From Membranipora membranacea (Eukaryota > Bryozoa > Gymnolaemata > Cheilostomatida > Membraniporidae): a DNA stretch of 60,000 nt. Shown here piece after piece: positions 12,201 to 24,444 of the stretch (positions are counted from its first letter, which is position 1; each line of letters opens with the position of its first letter). Below the pieces are notes generated by a model. It had not been told where the DNA came from. It saw only the letters and a list, made by a program, of their open reading frames with translations, and ran no database searches. The stretch is from the NCBI GenBank assembly GCA_914767715.1, contig OU612071.1, positions 19,776,948 to 19,836,947 on the forward strand, read 5' to 3'. The translations under genes were made by a program, and so were the position numbers.

Positions 12201-15200
12201 TAAGCTATAGATTCCCACAGCATTCAAACATGCGCGCGTGATATGTTAGAACCCTGGTCAGCGATGATGCTGTTCTGAGTACACTAAATTATGTAAATAT
12301 ATAATGTAACAATCAATTTATAGCGTTGTTTGTTTGCAAATATATTATGCTTTGCTTGTCATACAGAAAAACAAACGCTGTGGGTTTGATTCACTTACTA
12401 CTGATGAAAGCTCAATGACCTCCTTGAGGTTAAGCCATGTAAAATATTTCAGAGTTGTCAGCCCCTAGACCAACATCTTAGAAGCCTTTCGGACCCCCAA
12501 TCTGATAGCATCTAAGATGTTAATGCAGAAATTTAGGCTCTTAACCTCACTATTGGCTACACATATTCTTATCAAGGAGCGCTTGCTTTTATTTTTCCTC
12601 ATGATAAGACATTCCCCGACATAACTTTTCTGATTACCTTTTTTTCATCTGGTTGAGTATTTTTTTTTCATTTTCCTCGATGGCTTATTTTTGAAAACAT
12701 TCTTGTTGAATAAAAGTCGTGCGAATGAAGTTCTAAAAAAAGGTTGTGACTCCTGGGGTTTTATAGCCTAGTGATGATGTAGAACAAGTTTGATCTATTT
12801 TGCCCTGCAGTCCTCATTCTACTGGTGAGCAACTCAAAAACTAAATGCATGCAGACTGGATCATTTTTGATCTATATCATTACTAGACTGAGGTTCCTTG
12901 TAATGATGCCTGCTGACTCTTACCTTTATCTGGACAGATATATTGACTGATCTCACAGGCAGTGTGTTCCCGTCTAATGCATACAACCATATATTAACTG
13001 CAAATAAAAAGTTTGTTGGTATTGTTAGACCCAATAAAATATTGTCACCGAAGAACTGGAGTAAATATGTATATCCTCATTGTGTGAAATGGTGCCAACA
13101 CAATGCAAAGAAGGGAAAGGTTGTTGTTTCAAAATCAAAAGGCTTTAAGATTGGTCAGGGGCTAGGTGGGGAGGGCATGGGGGGTGCGGAGGTCAAACAA
13201 AAATAATCGGGATATGCTCATGATCTAAATGGGTTAATAAAATGGTGTCAACTCACTGTAGTACGAGTGCAAGGGTGGTTTAATTACAAAGATGCGATGG
13301 TGTTAGATAGCCCGTCCTCTGTAACAGACTCTTGTCTCAGATTTTAGGCTATGCACTTACCTGGTTCTGTGATCATATATTGTTGTTTCTCTAGCACCAT
13401 TTTTAGTCTGCAGTATGTTGCAGTATAATTCCTTGTATATAATTCTGTGTTATAATGGTGTAACGATAGAATTACGGTATTGTCAAAGTCTGTAAGATGA
13501 CTAGTTGGCTGGAAGTTGAAGCTTAAGAGGTTATCTCTCCCTATAAATAACAAAAACAACCTTATATTTCAAAACAAAACAATATTCATGGATCACGGAC
13601 TCTACCACCCATTAGACGATTTCTCCGTGGTTGGCATAAGGTAAGGCTTGGATCGCAATGGAGATCCTACAGCAAAATTTACAACACCGCGTTTTCAGAA
13701 ACGGATTGATCGACGAATAGAAAACCGAAACAGAAGCTTTGCGGGGTCCTGGTTGCAGACAGGTTTTGCATCTATTATGGAAACGGCGGGCTGTTATAAG
13801 GCTGCAGACTCCATGTGGTCTATTTATGGAAATTCAATAAATGTGGTAACTTTCTTACTTACCAGTGAGCACAGAATTATTAAAAAACTCTTGGTGTATT
13901 AGCGTACTACACCGCCTGTGGCTGCTAGTAGAATGGCTCCTAGTAGTCGCTGGAGTGAGTGAGAGTGTTAGGTTATGTACGGTCCTGCTAACCCTGACTA
14001 TAATATGATTGTCCACACCAATATATAAACTCTCGGAGGAGACAACTTGTGTCTGTGTTAATTCTGTTGTGCTTTGTCTACAATAAAAATCACAATTTAT
14101 AGATATGGAAACGTAGAATCACTGTGTTATAATGGTAGCGTTATATAACACTGGTTCATGGTAACGATACGACTTGGTATAGAGGGTCAACTCCCATCGT
14201 TGTCAGTGTCGGGGAGAACACTTTGCACACAACATGGATTAGACGCGATAGTCAAGCATCAACATGGACTGATTGTCACCCTCTTGTCATCCTTTCGCCC
14301 TGGAAAGTGGAGGTGGGCAGTTGCTGTTCGTGCAGCAAAGGTCTTTCAACAATTGAACTAGAAGAAAACAACCTTTGTGCCCCATTTATCTATTTATGAC
14401 AATCTCAGTTATGTTATTCACATGCCAGTTGGATGTGGAATTTAGTTAAGGATTCATGTTTGTCACACGACTAGTCCTTGCTCAATGAATCTATGAATCT
14501 CACCTAATTGTTTTGTAATTTTTCCCATTAATATGCCACATTATTTTGATGGATAATTATTTTATTTGATCGTAGAATTTGTCTCATTTCGACAGTACTC
14601 GATAATGATAATCCTGCCACTCATGCAGCAATCCTGGGACGGTTACCAGTGTAGTGTGATCTTAGTCAACCCAGCGCTAATTTCAGCAGATAGGCCATTC
14701 ACATCCTAGGTTTACTACATAGTCATGAAGCAACTTAATGGAATAGTCCTAGGTATAGGAAGACATAGCAGAGACTGTCAACTATGTGTGAAGTGTCGGG
14801 ACTTGTAAATATACACAGGGCAAGTGCTAAAATCTTGCCTAATTCTATTTAGCCTCATAGATAGATTTTATTTATCTCCTGTTAAATATTGTTTAAACAA
14901 TCAACCAACAGTCTCCAATCTTTCCTTCATACTTTTTGCTAAGCTCAAAAGACTTGTTTGGTTTGGTTGAAGACGATGTTTTGACAGATTATTTGAGAGT
15001 AAATACTGGATAAATGGGCTTAGCAGACAATTAAGCGGTCACTTACAGTAACTGTAACAATGTCATCAAACTCTGCTGTAAACTTAAACCTGCTGCAATA
15101 TAACGCAGACTAAGATAGGTGCACTCAGCCTATTGTACTGAACTAACATTTTCACTCTGTCTGCTGAATCATGCAATGAGTAAGGTCATAGCGTAGAACC

Positions 15201-18200
15201 AAGGGCACATCCTCAATGGAAACTTTTTGTTGGTTTTGCCACAAAAACATGATTGTTGATGAAGTTGTTATCTTGCAAGCAAGATGTCACTAACCGTAAA
15301 AGAGAACAGAATAGCAGAAATGGATATTACCAAAACTAACACATCTAATCCCCAAGTATTATGCAAGATGCATTTTTTGTTGGCTTTAACACTAAAACAT
15401 GCCGCAAGTTGAGTACCCTTAGTCGATGTGAGGCTTAATTCAAGTCAAAATGAAACTCAGAAGGGGTTGGATAGACCTAGTCTCTGACACACATAAACCC
15501 ATTCACAACCATACATGATGACAGACATGCTGATGAGCACACTTTGCTGTCATCACTACGTTTTTCAACAAACCGGCAAAAGCAGACGACGGAGCAACAA
15601 TTCCAGACAAGAGTTCACAACTACGTTGTTAGTGAACCTTAATGAAACCTACTGGGAGTATTCAGTGAGACTAGACTTGATAGATTAGTTAGAGGGCAAA
15701 TTGAGGGCCTGGATATCGTTGCGTTGCGTTTGGCGTTGTGTTTAGCGCTGTGTTTAGCAGAGTGCAATCCTCTCCTACCATCGATACTAATCATATTAGC
15801 TAAAATATTCAAAGAATATAATCACACCCTAAATAGTAAGAATTCTGAATGCCTCAGTTCACTGGTCGACGAAAGAAACCGAGCAAGGGGACGCGCTAGT
15901 CAACAGACTATATTTGATGATGGGGACACTTTTAAGGAACTACTGCTCGATTCAGAATCCAGGTGGTAAATTGCTGCTAATTTGGGTGATAACCAGTAAA
16001 TATTTGTGCGGCTAATTAGGGTTTATACACTACCCAGCCTTGCTTCAAAAGTCAGACACAGCACTAAGGCTATAATAATAGTGACCAATTATAAGTCTAC
16101 TTGTCAAGTACCGGGTGAAGTGTGCCGAGCCAGCGATAACAAATATACTCAACTATTCCGATGACACTCACAGAGCAGAGGACGCTGACAAACCAAAGAA
16201 ACTTTCACACTAATTCGGAACTCACTTGACAATTTATGAGAAAAGATGAGGGCACTTGTGGCAAAGCTACTATTTACCCAAACATTGTCGAGAAACACCT
16301 TCAGATCTAAGGAGGTTTAAGTCTATCGTAGTTGTTTTAGTGCACACCAAACAGTATAACCGGCCAGTTTGACTCAGAAAAAAAATGCTAAATATGGCAA
16401 TAACCTCAAAAAAAAACTAGCATGCAAGGAAGTTGTGGCCCAAAATGACAGAGCGTGAATTGATTGACCTGTCAAATTGTGATGTTACTATAAACGGATG
16501 CCATGACTGGTGACTGCAGTAAACACATAATAGTTTAAGTAGCAGAGCACAAGACCAAAACAAGATTACTCACAAAGGAGACCCTCTGCAGGTGAAAGTC
16601 ATTTTGAGTAAATATGACACTAGAATGATACATCGAAAGTAGCAATGTGTGTCTACTCCACACAAAGGTAGCTCCAAATAACTACAAAAAATTGGGTTTG
16701 AGCTCATATAATAACTTGATGGTTCTATTTGATTAGGGCATGACTCAGTACTGAAAAATATGATGATAGCGTGTTCTTAGAAAACTAATTTGACATAATG
16801 TCACGCAACATATTTGATCATTAGTGCAGCATGACTTACATTTAACTTTCAGCGCAAGGGAATTTCATTATGTAATGCATGCGCTCGCCTCTGTGTGGCA
16901 CACATTTCCGCCTGATGCGATTCTCATAAAAAACAAAACTTTTTTACTCCCTAAAGCGCTGCTTGGCCTTTTCCATTCACTTGTCAATGCTCATCACAAG
17001 ACTTTGCTCGATTGCGTTGAATCACAATGACAGTGTTTTTGGGAATTCCATTATTATTCAGTGGCCAGTGTCAGTCAAGGGGGGTGGACAGGTTTTAATC
17101 TCTTATGATGACAGCCAGATTCAATCGCAGCATATTTCACATTGCTGTGTGGATGGTACAGCAAGCCTCAACAAGCCTGGGCAAACTCATTAGAGCTGAC
17201 AGCACTTCACTGTAACATCAGGAAATGCTATCAGCTCAAACCAAACGCAACCATACTCCACTGTATAATAGCTTACGTCATCATGGGAAACCTGTTGTCT
17301 TATTTAATTTTTCTTAATTAGAGAGTAAATTGATAAAATTATTGAGAGAGAAACCTCTATTTATATTCTTGCTTAGCTGGCTGCGGCCAGCCACGAAAAC
17401 TTTTCCAAAACCAAAACATAAATAGGCCAATAAGCAAGGCCAACATATGGTAATCATTTTAAAGGGGGCACTTGCTAAATCCATTAAATCACACATGAAT
17501 TCAATGAAGACTTCATTACAAGGAAAATCGGTGAAAACAAAATGTAAGCTTTGCTGGCCGCAAAGATTCTCTTCTTTTTTTTACACACCAGGTCTTATTG
17601 GGCCGCCCTATTTGATGATGGACAGTACAGTGACCCTATACCCTTGCCCTGTTTTACCGGCTACTCTTTCTACTAAGATACTAACACATAACATAACAAT
17701 ATGCTGACTGCTGACTGCGATAATGTACTATAGGATACATCACTGAGGAATTAGGATTACATGGCCACAGGGCTACCTTGTTTTGTGGGAAAAATGTGAA
17801 TTGTTACTAATATTTGTGTATAAACGTGACAAGGTGTCAGCTCCATCATTCACTGATTTAATGAATTGTATCTATTTTCAGTTTTTGTTTGCGAATCTTT
17901 GCACCCTAATTGACGATGTACTTAGACCTGTATACATTTAATAATCTATATCCTGTTAGATTAGGGAATCAAAAAGGGGTGGATATAAGAGCAGGGGCCA
18001 GAGAAAGGTGCACCGTGGCTTGCTGGGTTGAGTAGAAAATTTTAAATCATCGATACTGGAGGCACACTTTGCCATCTGTAAAGGAGAGCCAAAAGTCAGA
18101 TAAAGGGTTAAATATCATTTCGACAGCTGCCCTAACACCCGCCCCCAATTTGATGACACCTATTGTTGGACAGGTAAGGTTAATGACAAATTATTACCTA

Positions 18201-21200
18201 CATATTAAAATTAACCACATTCATTATGACCTCAATGTTTTGGATGGTTTTATGTGTAATCTGAGTTTTGACGTTGTCAAATTCGATGAAGTTGATGGGC
18301 CACCTATAGCTAGGTTACACTAATCATCTTAAACTTAGGTATAAGAGTATACATAAAGAAAACTTGAAATCATTGCAAAATAAGCGCCAACAGTTTATCA
18401 GATATTATTTCCCAAAAAGTTCAATTTTCATAGGCCTTTAATTTATTGTGTGGTCAAATCAAGGTTTGCACTACAACTGATTGGGGCCTTGTGAAACATA
18501 TTGAATCATAATAGACCATTTCAAAAACAACAAATTTTAGCTAATCACTGCAAGTACTTGCTTCCCTGTGGTTTGGTCGAGTTGTGGTTTCCATCTTATT
18601 GACTTTCTTCAATTCAAATCTTGTCAAATCAGGCCATAAATGACAAACACACCATCACAGAGTAAGGAATCCTTTCTCTGTGACACAAATAGTCAAGAGC
18701 ACAGGCAGAGATTAGCAAGCAAGCACCTGTAATAAACTTGCTGAAATACTTCCGGTTTCTTTGATAAGAGCCTTACTTGTTGGGTGTTCATAGCATTGAA
18801 GAAGAGAGGTACGCATGGGAGGAAAGTGTAGGTAGAGCACCTATTTAGGTTAAAGTTTTAAAATGCGAAGCCTATCACCAAATTATACCAGCGCTAACTA
18901 ATACACAGCGCCTCCACATATAAGGAGATACATCGCTGTCTGCTTCAACTAATAAACTCCCTCATCAACATTGATCCAGTCACTAATCTACTATTGAGCA
19001 CTTTAGTCTGGAGTGCATGTCAAGTGATTAGACACCTACATAAGGAGCACTTTGTAGGCTTGTCTCCCGAAGGATATCGCATAGCATCACAGCTTCATGA
19101 CAGTCAGGCAAAATGCTGTGTGCCTTATATTTAATAAAAAGAGCACTTGATGTAGCCTGTCACTTAGAGCAAAGGACATCGCATTACAGCCAAACTCCTC
19201 CATTGACAGTCTTGGAAAACGCTGTGTGTTATATTTAATAAAAAGAGCACTTGATGTAGCCTGTCACTTAGAGCAATGATGAATGAGGAAGGAGTTCACT
19301 GCTTAGTTAGAGTGAATTGATAATCAACATTACCTGTCAGGAAACTGGCAGTATCAAAATCAGATTCCATTTTAGATGCATACATAATTTTGTTGGTACA
19401 AATTGTACATGCAAAAAATAAATATTTAATAACTTTTTGTATGAATAATAATGAGACGTGATTGATGAATATTTTTCAAGTGTTTCTTTGAGCGACTTTG
19501 AACTTCTATTGGCCATCTTACAGCAATTTTTTGACAACACAGAGAATTTTTTTAATTCAAATTAATTTATACAATTATCACATGATATCACGGAGAAAAC
19601 AGCAGTTACTAGTATACTGATGGAAAACAGTAAACAAGCAAACATCCGCCTTGTTCTGAGTTTCCAACACAAGGACTTGCTACCGGAACTGGGCGATAGG
19701 AAACAACCATTTTTGATGTGTATGTATGTATGTATATAACTAGAATTTATAGCGTCCAGGGAACTCCAAATACCTCCACGGTCATAACCAAGTCTTATGT
19801 TAGACTAATCTTCACCTTTGCTAAGATTACATCAGAATAAATAGAATTAATAAATAGAAATAAATCACCTGCTTAGTCCGTTAGATGGACAGTAAGAACA
19901 ACAGATAGAGTGGGGATTAGTAAGGTTTCTCTCTAGATTACACTCTAATAAAAGATATACACCTGGATATCAAGCTTTGATATAACACCGCATCCCTACT
20001 AAGAATGACAAATGTGCTCCACCAATCAAACATTAATAGTATGGCATCTGTGAACCTTAATTGACATGTTCTGCCGTGTAGTGCTGTACCAATAACTTGA
20101 TGTTTTAACACCAAATGCATGGAAAATGTTAGTACGGTTAGTCTATGGAGCTAAGCTGATGGAGACTATCTAACTTGAATCGTCTCTTACTGAGGAGTGC
20201 TAATGGACTTAAATTTTGATGAATGGACAGAAAAAATTTAAGAAAATGTACAGCCCTAGAATATGACTGGCATAGAAAGAAACCTCCTTATTTTTTCCAC
20301 TTTATGTTCAAAAATAAAACCCTTGGGTATAGTCAACCTTACGGCTCAATTAAATAGTTTTGCTATTCCTATTTGTAGGTCACAAAACATGCAAAAGTCT
20401 CAAGAACAAAAGAATCTGGACTCGCCCACCTAAAAACTATAGTCCTATATTTCTACCCAAGTGGACAAAATATTCATATCCTGTTATGTAACAAATATTA
20501 TGTCCTATTTCAGAACTGAGAATAACCATTGCGACCATTCTATGGCCAGACTACAAAGTCTTTGGGCCCAACAACAGACAGCCTGTCGTTAGGACTGACA
20601 GGTGGGACAGCTCTAGGCTCCTCACTGTCAGTGACAGGTATAGAGCAGTGCTTTGACTAAGCCAAGTCATAACTGTCTCCCTGACAGGCTGGGAATCTTC
20701 TCTGAGTGAGGATACCTCACATTCCATACTAAAAGTAAGGCCTGGGGATGTGGAGACACAGGCAGGTGAGCCAACCCACGACACAGCCAGGTGGGCCAAC
20801 CTGCCATAGGCGGGAGAACCAATCAACCACCGGTGTGTGAGCCAACCCGCCATCGGCAGGTCAGCCCACCCACCAAAGCCACAAAGTTACATTGCAATGC
20901 GGAAGTATGGGTAAAGATGATGTTAGAGTTTATCGACATCCATATCATATATATGTGATGGGCAACGCAAACATTGCAACTGGAAAACAAGAGTTTTCTG
21001 GTCTATCGTTTTAGCAGGATATAGAAGAAAATTGTTATGGATCAAATTGGTGTAATTAGGGAATAAAAATGATTCAATGATTAAATTCAGGTGTCAGAAC
21101 ATACTACCTACAGACTCATACATTATACTGATCAGCTCTAGGAGCACCACAACCAGGGGAGGTTATGATAGCGCTTTGTACTGTATGTGGCACTGGATGT

Positions 21201-24200
21201 CCAATACTAGGATCAGAACAGAAATAATAGTTTTCTACAGTCAAATATGCTAGCCTAATCTTGCTGATCAGACTTCCAATCTGATGTTTTATGGGTTAAT
21301 TACGCACCCTCCCCTCTCAAGCCAATAAAACTATAAGCTAATAGCCAATAACCTATCCTCCATGCAGTGAAAGTAATTCACTGATTGTCATATTGTCAAT
21401 AAAATCAGATTGGTGATTATTTTACCAGACAGAGTACAAAAAATCACCATCTGATTATACAGTTATTTTTTCCTGCTTTTCTCTGGTTTACCCTCCAGGT
21501 CTGTGGTCTTGTCCTGACACCAGAGTAGCAACGAGTTTAGATCAACAAATTAGCCATCTAAACGTACTAAATGGCCACTAATTAAAATATGTCGTAGTAT
21601 AAATCGTCATAAATCGCCATAAAACAGAGATAATTGAATTCAAAATAATAGCTTTACACCTTGCGAGACCACAGTGGTCTACCGATGTTAGCTCTCTGGA
21701 AATTCCTATCTAATAGTCATTGATCACTTCACCCACTGATCTGCACCTAACGAAACCTCTCCCAACCTTCTCACCTATATGTAGCACAGCAGAACTAGCT
21801 TATCAGTAAACTTTCTGAGGTCACCCTAATTTTTAACATTGCAATTTTATGGATTCCATCGTTCAATACTTATGATATAACCGAAGGTGCCTGGATGCTG
21901 TAAGCTTCTGTGTACCGGACTGGGAGCACTGGGACTGGGAGCACGCCGGTTTGTTTCTAGGAGGGAGGGGTAAGCGTTTTTCCTGGAGACACGTAATCTT
22001 TTCCTTCTAACAAAGCAAATAGCTGTTGATATTGGTATAATTGATGTAAGAATTCGGGAAATGCAGAAAGGCGCTAGATTTATAATTCATTGAGTTACGG
22101 AGATAATAAAACCCACCCAAACTTTGACATTTCTCCCAAAGTGCTCTAAGCGGTTAAATATAACCAAACATTCCCACCACAACAATACACCCAAAAAACT
22201 CATTGGGTGTAAATTAGGAATAAGACAAAGATTGTTGTTAAAAATCTATCATGTAAATATTTCGGGATTAGGAACATTTAAATTTTAAATAATCACCTGT
22301 AGGTAAAAGTAGTGACACAGGAATGTTTTGGCATTCAAGCGCAGGTGCTGGTGTGAAGTTGTGAGGTCTAATTTTGGACACCTCAGCTCCCACATGTTAA
22401 TAAACTGTCCCTTGTTTACAAATGAAGTTACATAACACCCCATTGTTCGCTGCCCCAGCAGATAAAGAGACGTAATTTCGTAATCTTATTAACAATTTTG
22501 CCTCACAAAGGGATGCAGCCCAATTTTGGTTGTTTACAAACCAGTGAAATTATGCTAATACCGATTCTAAATGGATACTGTATGTAGATACATGAGGGGA
22601 TTAGTATAATTGGTAATTGTGGCATTAGAGAACAGGTGTCTGTAACAATTGATGAGCACTTATTAAGATATTGACAAGTAGTTGAGATAATGGACCTTTA
22701 CTTTATATCCCTACATCTATAGGCAAGTGATAGCCGGCGACAGTTTGAACAGAATCATTCATAGTTTGAGCTATTTTTTGAGAGACTAATTTGAGCTGGT
22801 GCGCCTTCATAATCTTGCTTTTAAATTTGGCAATGAAGGCGTTGCTATAATGGCACAATTTTCAAGTTTGGGGATACTGTTATATTAATCCCTATGAATT
22901 CTCATGTCAAAAAAATTCAGGCTTCCTTTAATTACTACAAAATATGGTTGTCCTCAGAACTTAGAATGTTATGTTGTAGCGTGCTAACCAGTTATGCGCC
23001 AAATTCACAAAATTCCATTGAAACAAAGATCAGTCAAATAGATATTATCCAAACTCTCTGACTCAACTCGGACTACAAATTGACTAAACAGGTGATAAAA
23101 TGACTACACAGACATAAGATTATTATCCTTATGGCGATGAGACCCAAAATAAAACCAGGAAAAAACTTCATATCTTCAAAAGGGTGTGCATGAAATGTCA
23201 GTGCGAGTTTGACTGCCAAGACCCTGTCAGTGAAGTTTGTTGTTATCGCTGGTTGATTAGATTCCCACCAAATTTTCCATTTAACAGAATTTTTGACAAC
23301 TTTAGATGGATTGTATTGTGTTAGCACTCAAATATCTGTGAAATTTCCTTGGTCAAAACACACATATGCAAAAATTTAAGTTTTGATCCGAGCACGGTCG
23401 GCAAACAATCGAAGAGATTCGCAATTACACTCAATCAAATAAATATTATTTGGAGTGTAATAAATATCCAAAATATTATTAGTGTTTCGGTTCTCGAACT
23501 CTTAGGTTCAAACAAGGTTGCGAATTCGTGTTGATGAATGGGATATGGTGCAAATATTCAATGAATCCATAGTATGCCATGTGTGAGCACCCAAACATAT
23601 TTTCATCCATTCGATACTCTTGGCCTGGTCTCACCCTGGCAATTTCAAAGCCAGCTTATTTGTCAAATTTCGATATTTTGTCGGTCAAGCAACAAATTCT
23701 GTCGGTAATTTGTTATCCTATCTAATCCACTCGGTTATTTATAATCCATCGCTGGCTTTGAGCGGGAAATTTATGTAACTATTAATATTGGCAAACCTCA
23801 AAAATCTTTTGGTTGTGAAAACGATGAGCAACCGAATTCCAGACTGAGTGATTTATTGTAACTTGAGGAAGCGAGTAACGACTAAATAATCATGTAGGAG
23901 GTGTGACCCTTTACAATAGTAATGATGCGTTAATATTCACCAAAAAGATCTCGTCCATACCAAGAGAAACCGACCTGACCTAACTAAACATACCACCTTG
24001 TGGGTCGGTAGCATTTATACTTCAGCAATGAAACTGATGTAGACTGACACCTATGCAAATCAGCCCATAATAAAGCATCAAAAATAGTTGGTCAAATTCG
24101 AGACCACTGAATTTCTTAGCAGCCTGGAGAAGCGACCCCTGAAGCATTGAAGTGGCGTCAAATGGAAACAAAATACTGTCCAACCTTCTCCGGCGCTAAA

Positions 24201-24344
24201 AACTAAAATGACACAGGTAAATAAAGGAGAGTATGACAATAAGACATAGACTTACCTGCTCTGCTGTTGTATCTGTTGCTGGGTAAAGGCGGCCTGATAT
24301 GTGGTCACTAAGCAGAAGAGAATCCAGCGTCGGCTTAAATCCAT
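257..24344 (-). CDS. C3-like macroglobulin-domain complement protein lacking TED and anaphylatoxin domains
   Basis: Spliced gene on the minus strand. Exons from 5' to 3': 24344-24256, 15092-15047, 13508-13361, 9387-9182, 9035-8883, 8635-8593, 8357-8267, 7855-7774, 7423-7327, 6955-6834, 6568-6398, 5998-5831, 5616-5452, 5095-4356, 4169-3929, 3566-3351, 2998-2844, 2597-2433, 2046-1857, 1578-1385, 1022-838, 570-442, 309-257. They sum to 3849 nt with matching phases (about 1282 aa). A signal peptide starts MDLSRRWILF. MG1-MG6 fill roughly residues 24-600, with YKPG near 352 and YNPG near 535. A Ser-rich linker leads to FFPERW (~732, like the C3 alpha-prime N-terminus) and RSKR (~747). MG7 is about 775-922, a CUB remnant 923-980, MG8 980-1155 and C345C 1160-1282. 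Many N-x-S/T sites fit a secreted glycoprotein. Human C3 (1663 aa) has the same order plus a TED and an anaphylatoxin domain, both absent here. Family assignment is firm; exons 2 and 23 are the least certain. Confidence 0.85.
2844..2998 (-). other. Exon spanning the site where the thioester domain is missing
   Basis: This 155-nt exon begins VSPAPRL, which aligns with the C3 segment that follows MG7 (VVPEGIR, the first CUB half). It ends LHLKMRYNKNDNQDRCKG, which aligns with the second CUB half that leads into MG8 in C3. In C3 the roughly 300-residue TED with its GCGEQ motif lies between these halves. Here about 25 residues rich in Ser, Pro and Glu join them. The flanking introns are only about 350 and 245 bp, too short to hide 900 nt of coding sequence. 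Acceptor and donor are canonical and in frame with both neighbours; the next exon is taken from the acceptor at 2598-2599, which restores a C3-like CNKF-type register. Confidence 0.75.
4427..4438 (-). other. Putative furin-type cleavage site RSKR
   Basis: The largest exon (4356-5095) encodes G-G-R-S-K-R-A at about residues 745-751, a R-x-K/R-R site. C3 is cut at a tetrabasic site before its anaphylatoxin domain. Here the basic site instead follows the FFPERW motif, so cutting would release a C-terminal chain beginning near MG7. Cleavage is inferred from the motif only. Confidence 0.5.
9388..13360. other. Large intron of the C3-like gene
   Basis: About 4 kb between exons 3 and 4. Short open frames occur on both strands (for example 10536-10790 and 12943-13206) but have no splice context or recognisable family. 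No mobile element or RNA gene is evident. The exons on each side join in frame (phase 1) without anything added. Confidence 0.6.
15047..15092 (-). CDS. Short exon 2 of the C3-like gene (start of MG1)
   Basis: A 46-nt exon with strong splice sites: acceptor ttatattgcag and donor ACT|gtaagtga. It encodes RFKFTAEFDDIVTVT. Its phase fits exon 1 (phase 2) and the next exon if that one starts at 13508 after cttccag (phase 0). With it, the MG1 domain gains a first strand that lines up with the C3 N-terminus. An alternative is direct joining of exon 1 to a start at 13536, which needs a weaker internal AG. Confidence 0.55.
19041..19276. repeat. Imperfect tandem duplication, ~104-bp unit
   Basis: Two full diverged copies and one partial copy in tandem. 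Each carries 'gagcactt...gtag', '...atcgcat...' and a tail 'tatatttaataaaa'. Copy starts lie near 19041, 19140 and 19244. No coding potential. Confidence 0.75.
20756..20875. repeat. GC-rich degenerate tandem repeat
   Basis: Repeated variants of 'ggtgagccaaccc' and 'ggtgggccaacctgcc' in an otherwise AT-rich intron. The adjacent open frame on the minus strand (20551-20853) is largely an echo of this repeat. Confidence 0.6.
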
Positions 24345-24349
24345 GAGCC

Positions 24350-24444
24350 AAATGTGACAGCTAGCCCTAAATGTGACAGCTATCCCTAAATGTGACAGCT
24401 AGCCCTAAATGTGACAGCTAGCCCTAAATGTGACAGCTAGCCCT
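24350..24444. repeat. Five 19-bp direct repeats upstream of the C3-like start codon
   Basis: Unit aaatgtgacagctagccct occurs five times head to tail, with one base change in copy 2 (tatccct). The array ends 5 bp before the ATG at 24344, so it lies in the 5' UTR or core promoter of the C3-like gene. Each copy contains the near-palindrome agctagc. Confidence 0.95.

Larger units (their letters stand above)
15093..24255. other. First intron of the C3-like gene, 9.2 kb
   Basis: Noncoding as far as I can see. It holds a three-part tandem duplication at 19041-19276 and a GC-rich repeat patch at 20756-20875. Several short open frames are present with no family resemblance. Such a long first intron commonly carries regulatory elements, but I cannot point to one. 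Confidence 0.55.

Noticed and set aside
18069-18323. Plus-strand frame followed by a strong donor-like 'caggtaagg'
   Set aside because: No matching acceptor or neighbouring exons found, and no family resemblance.
20551-20853. 100-codon minus-strand frame with exon-like splice signals in the first intron of the C3-like gene
   Set aside because: Half is a GC-rich tandem repeat. The exon-like part has phases that do not fit the neighbouring exons and no resemblance to MG1.
24350-24444. CRISPR-like array
   Set aside because: Repeats are head to tail without unique spacers; this is a simple tandem repeat in an animal genome.
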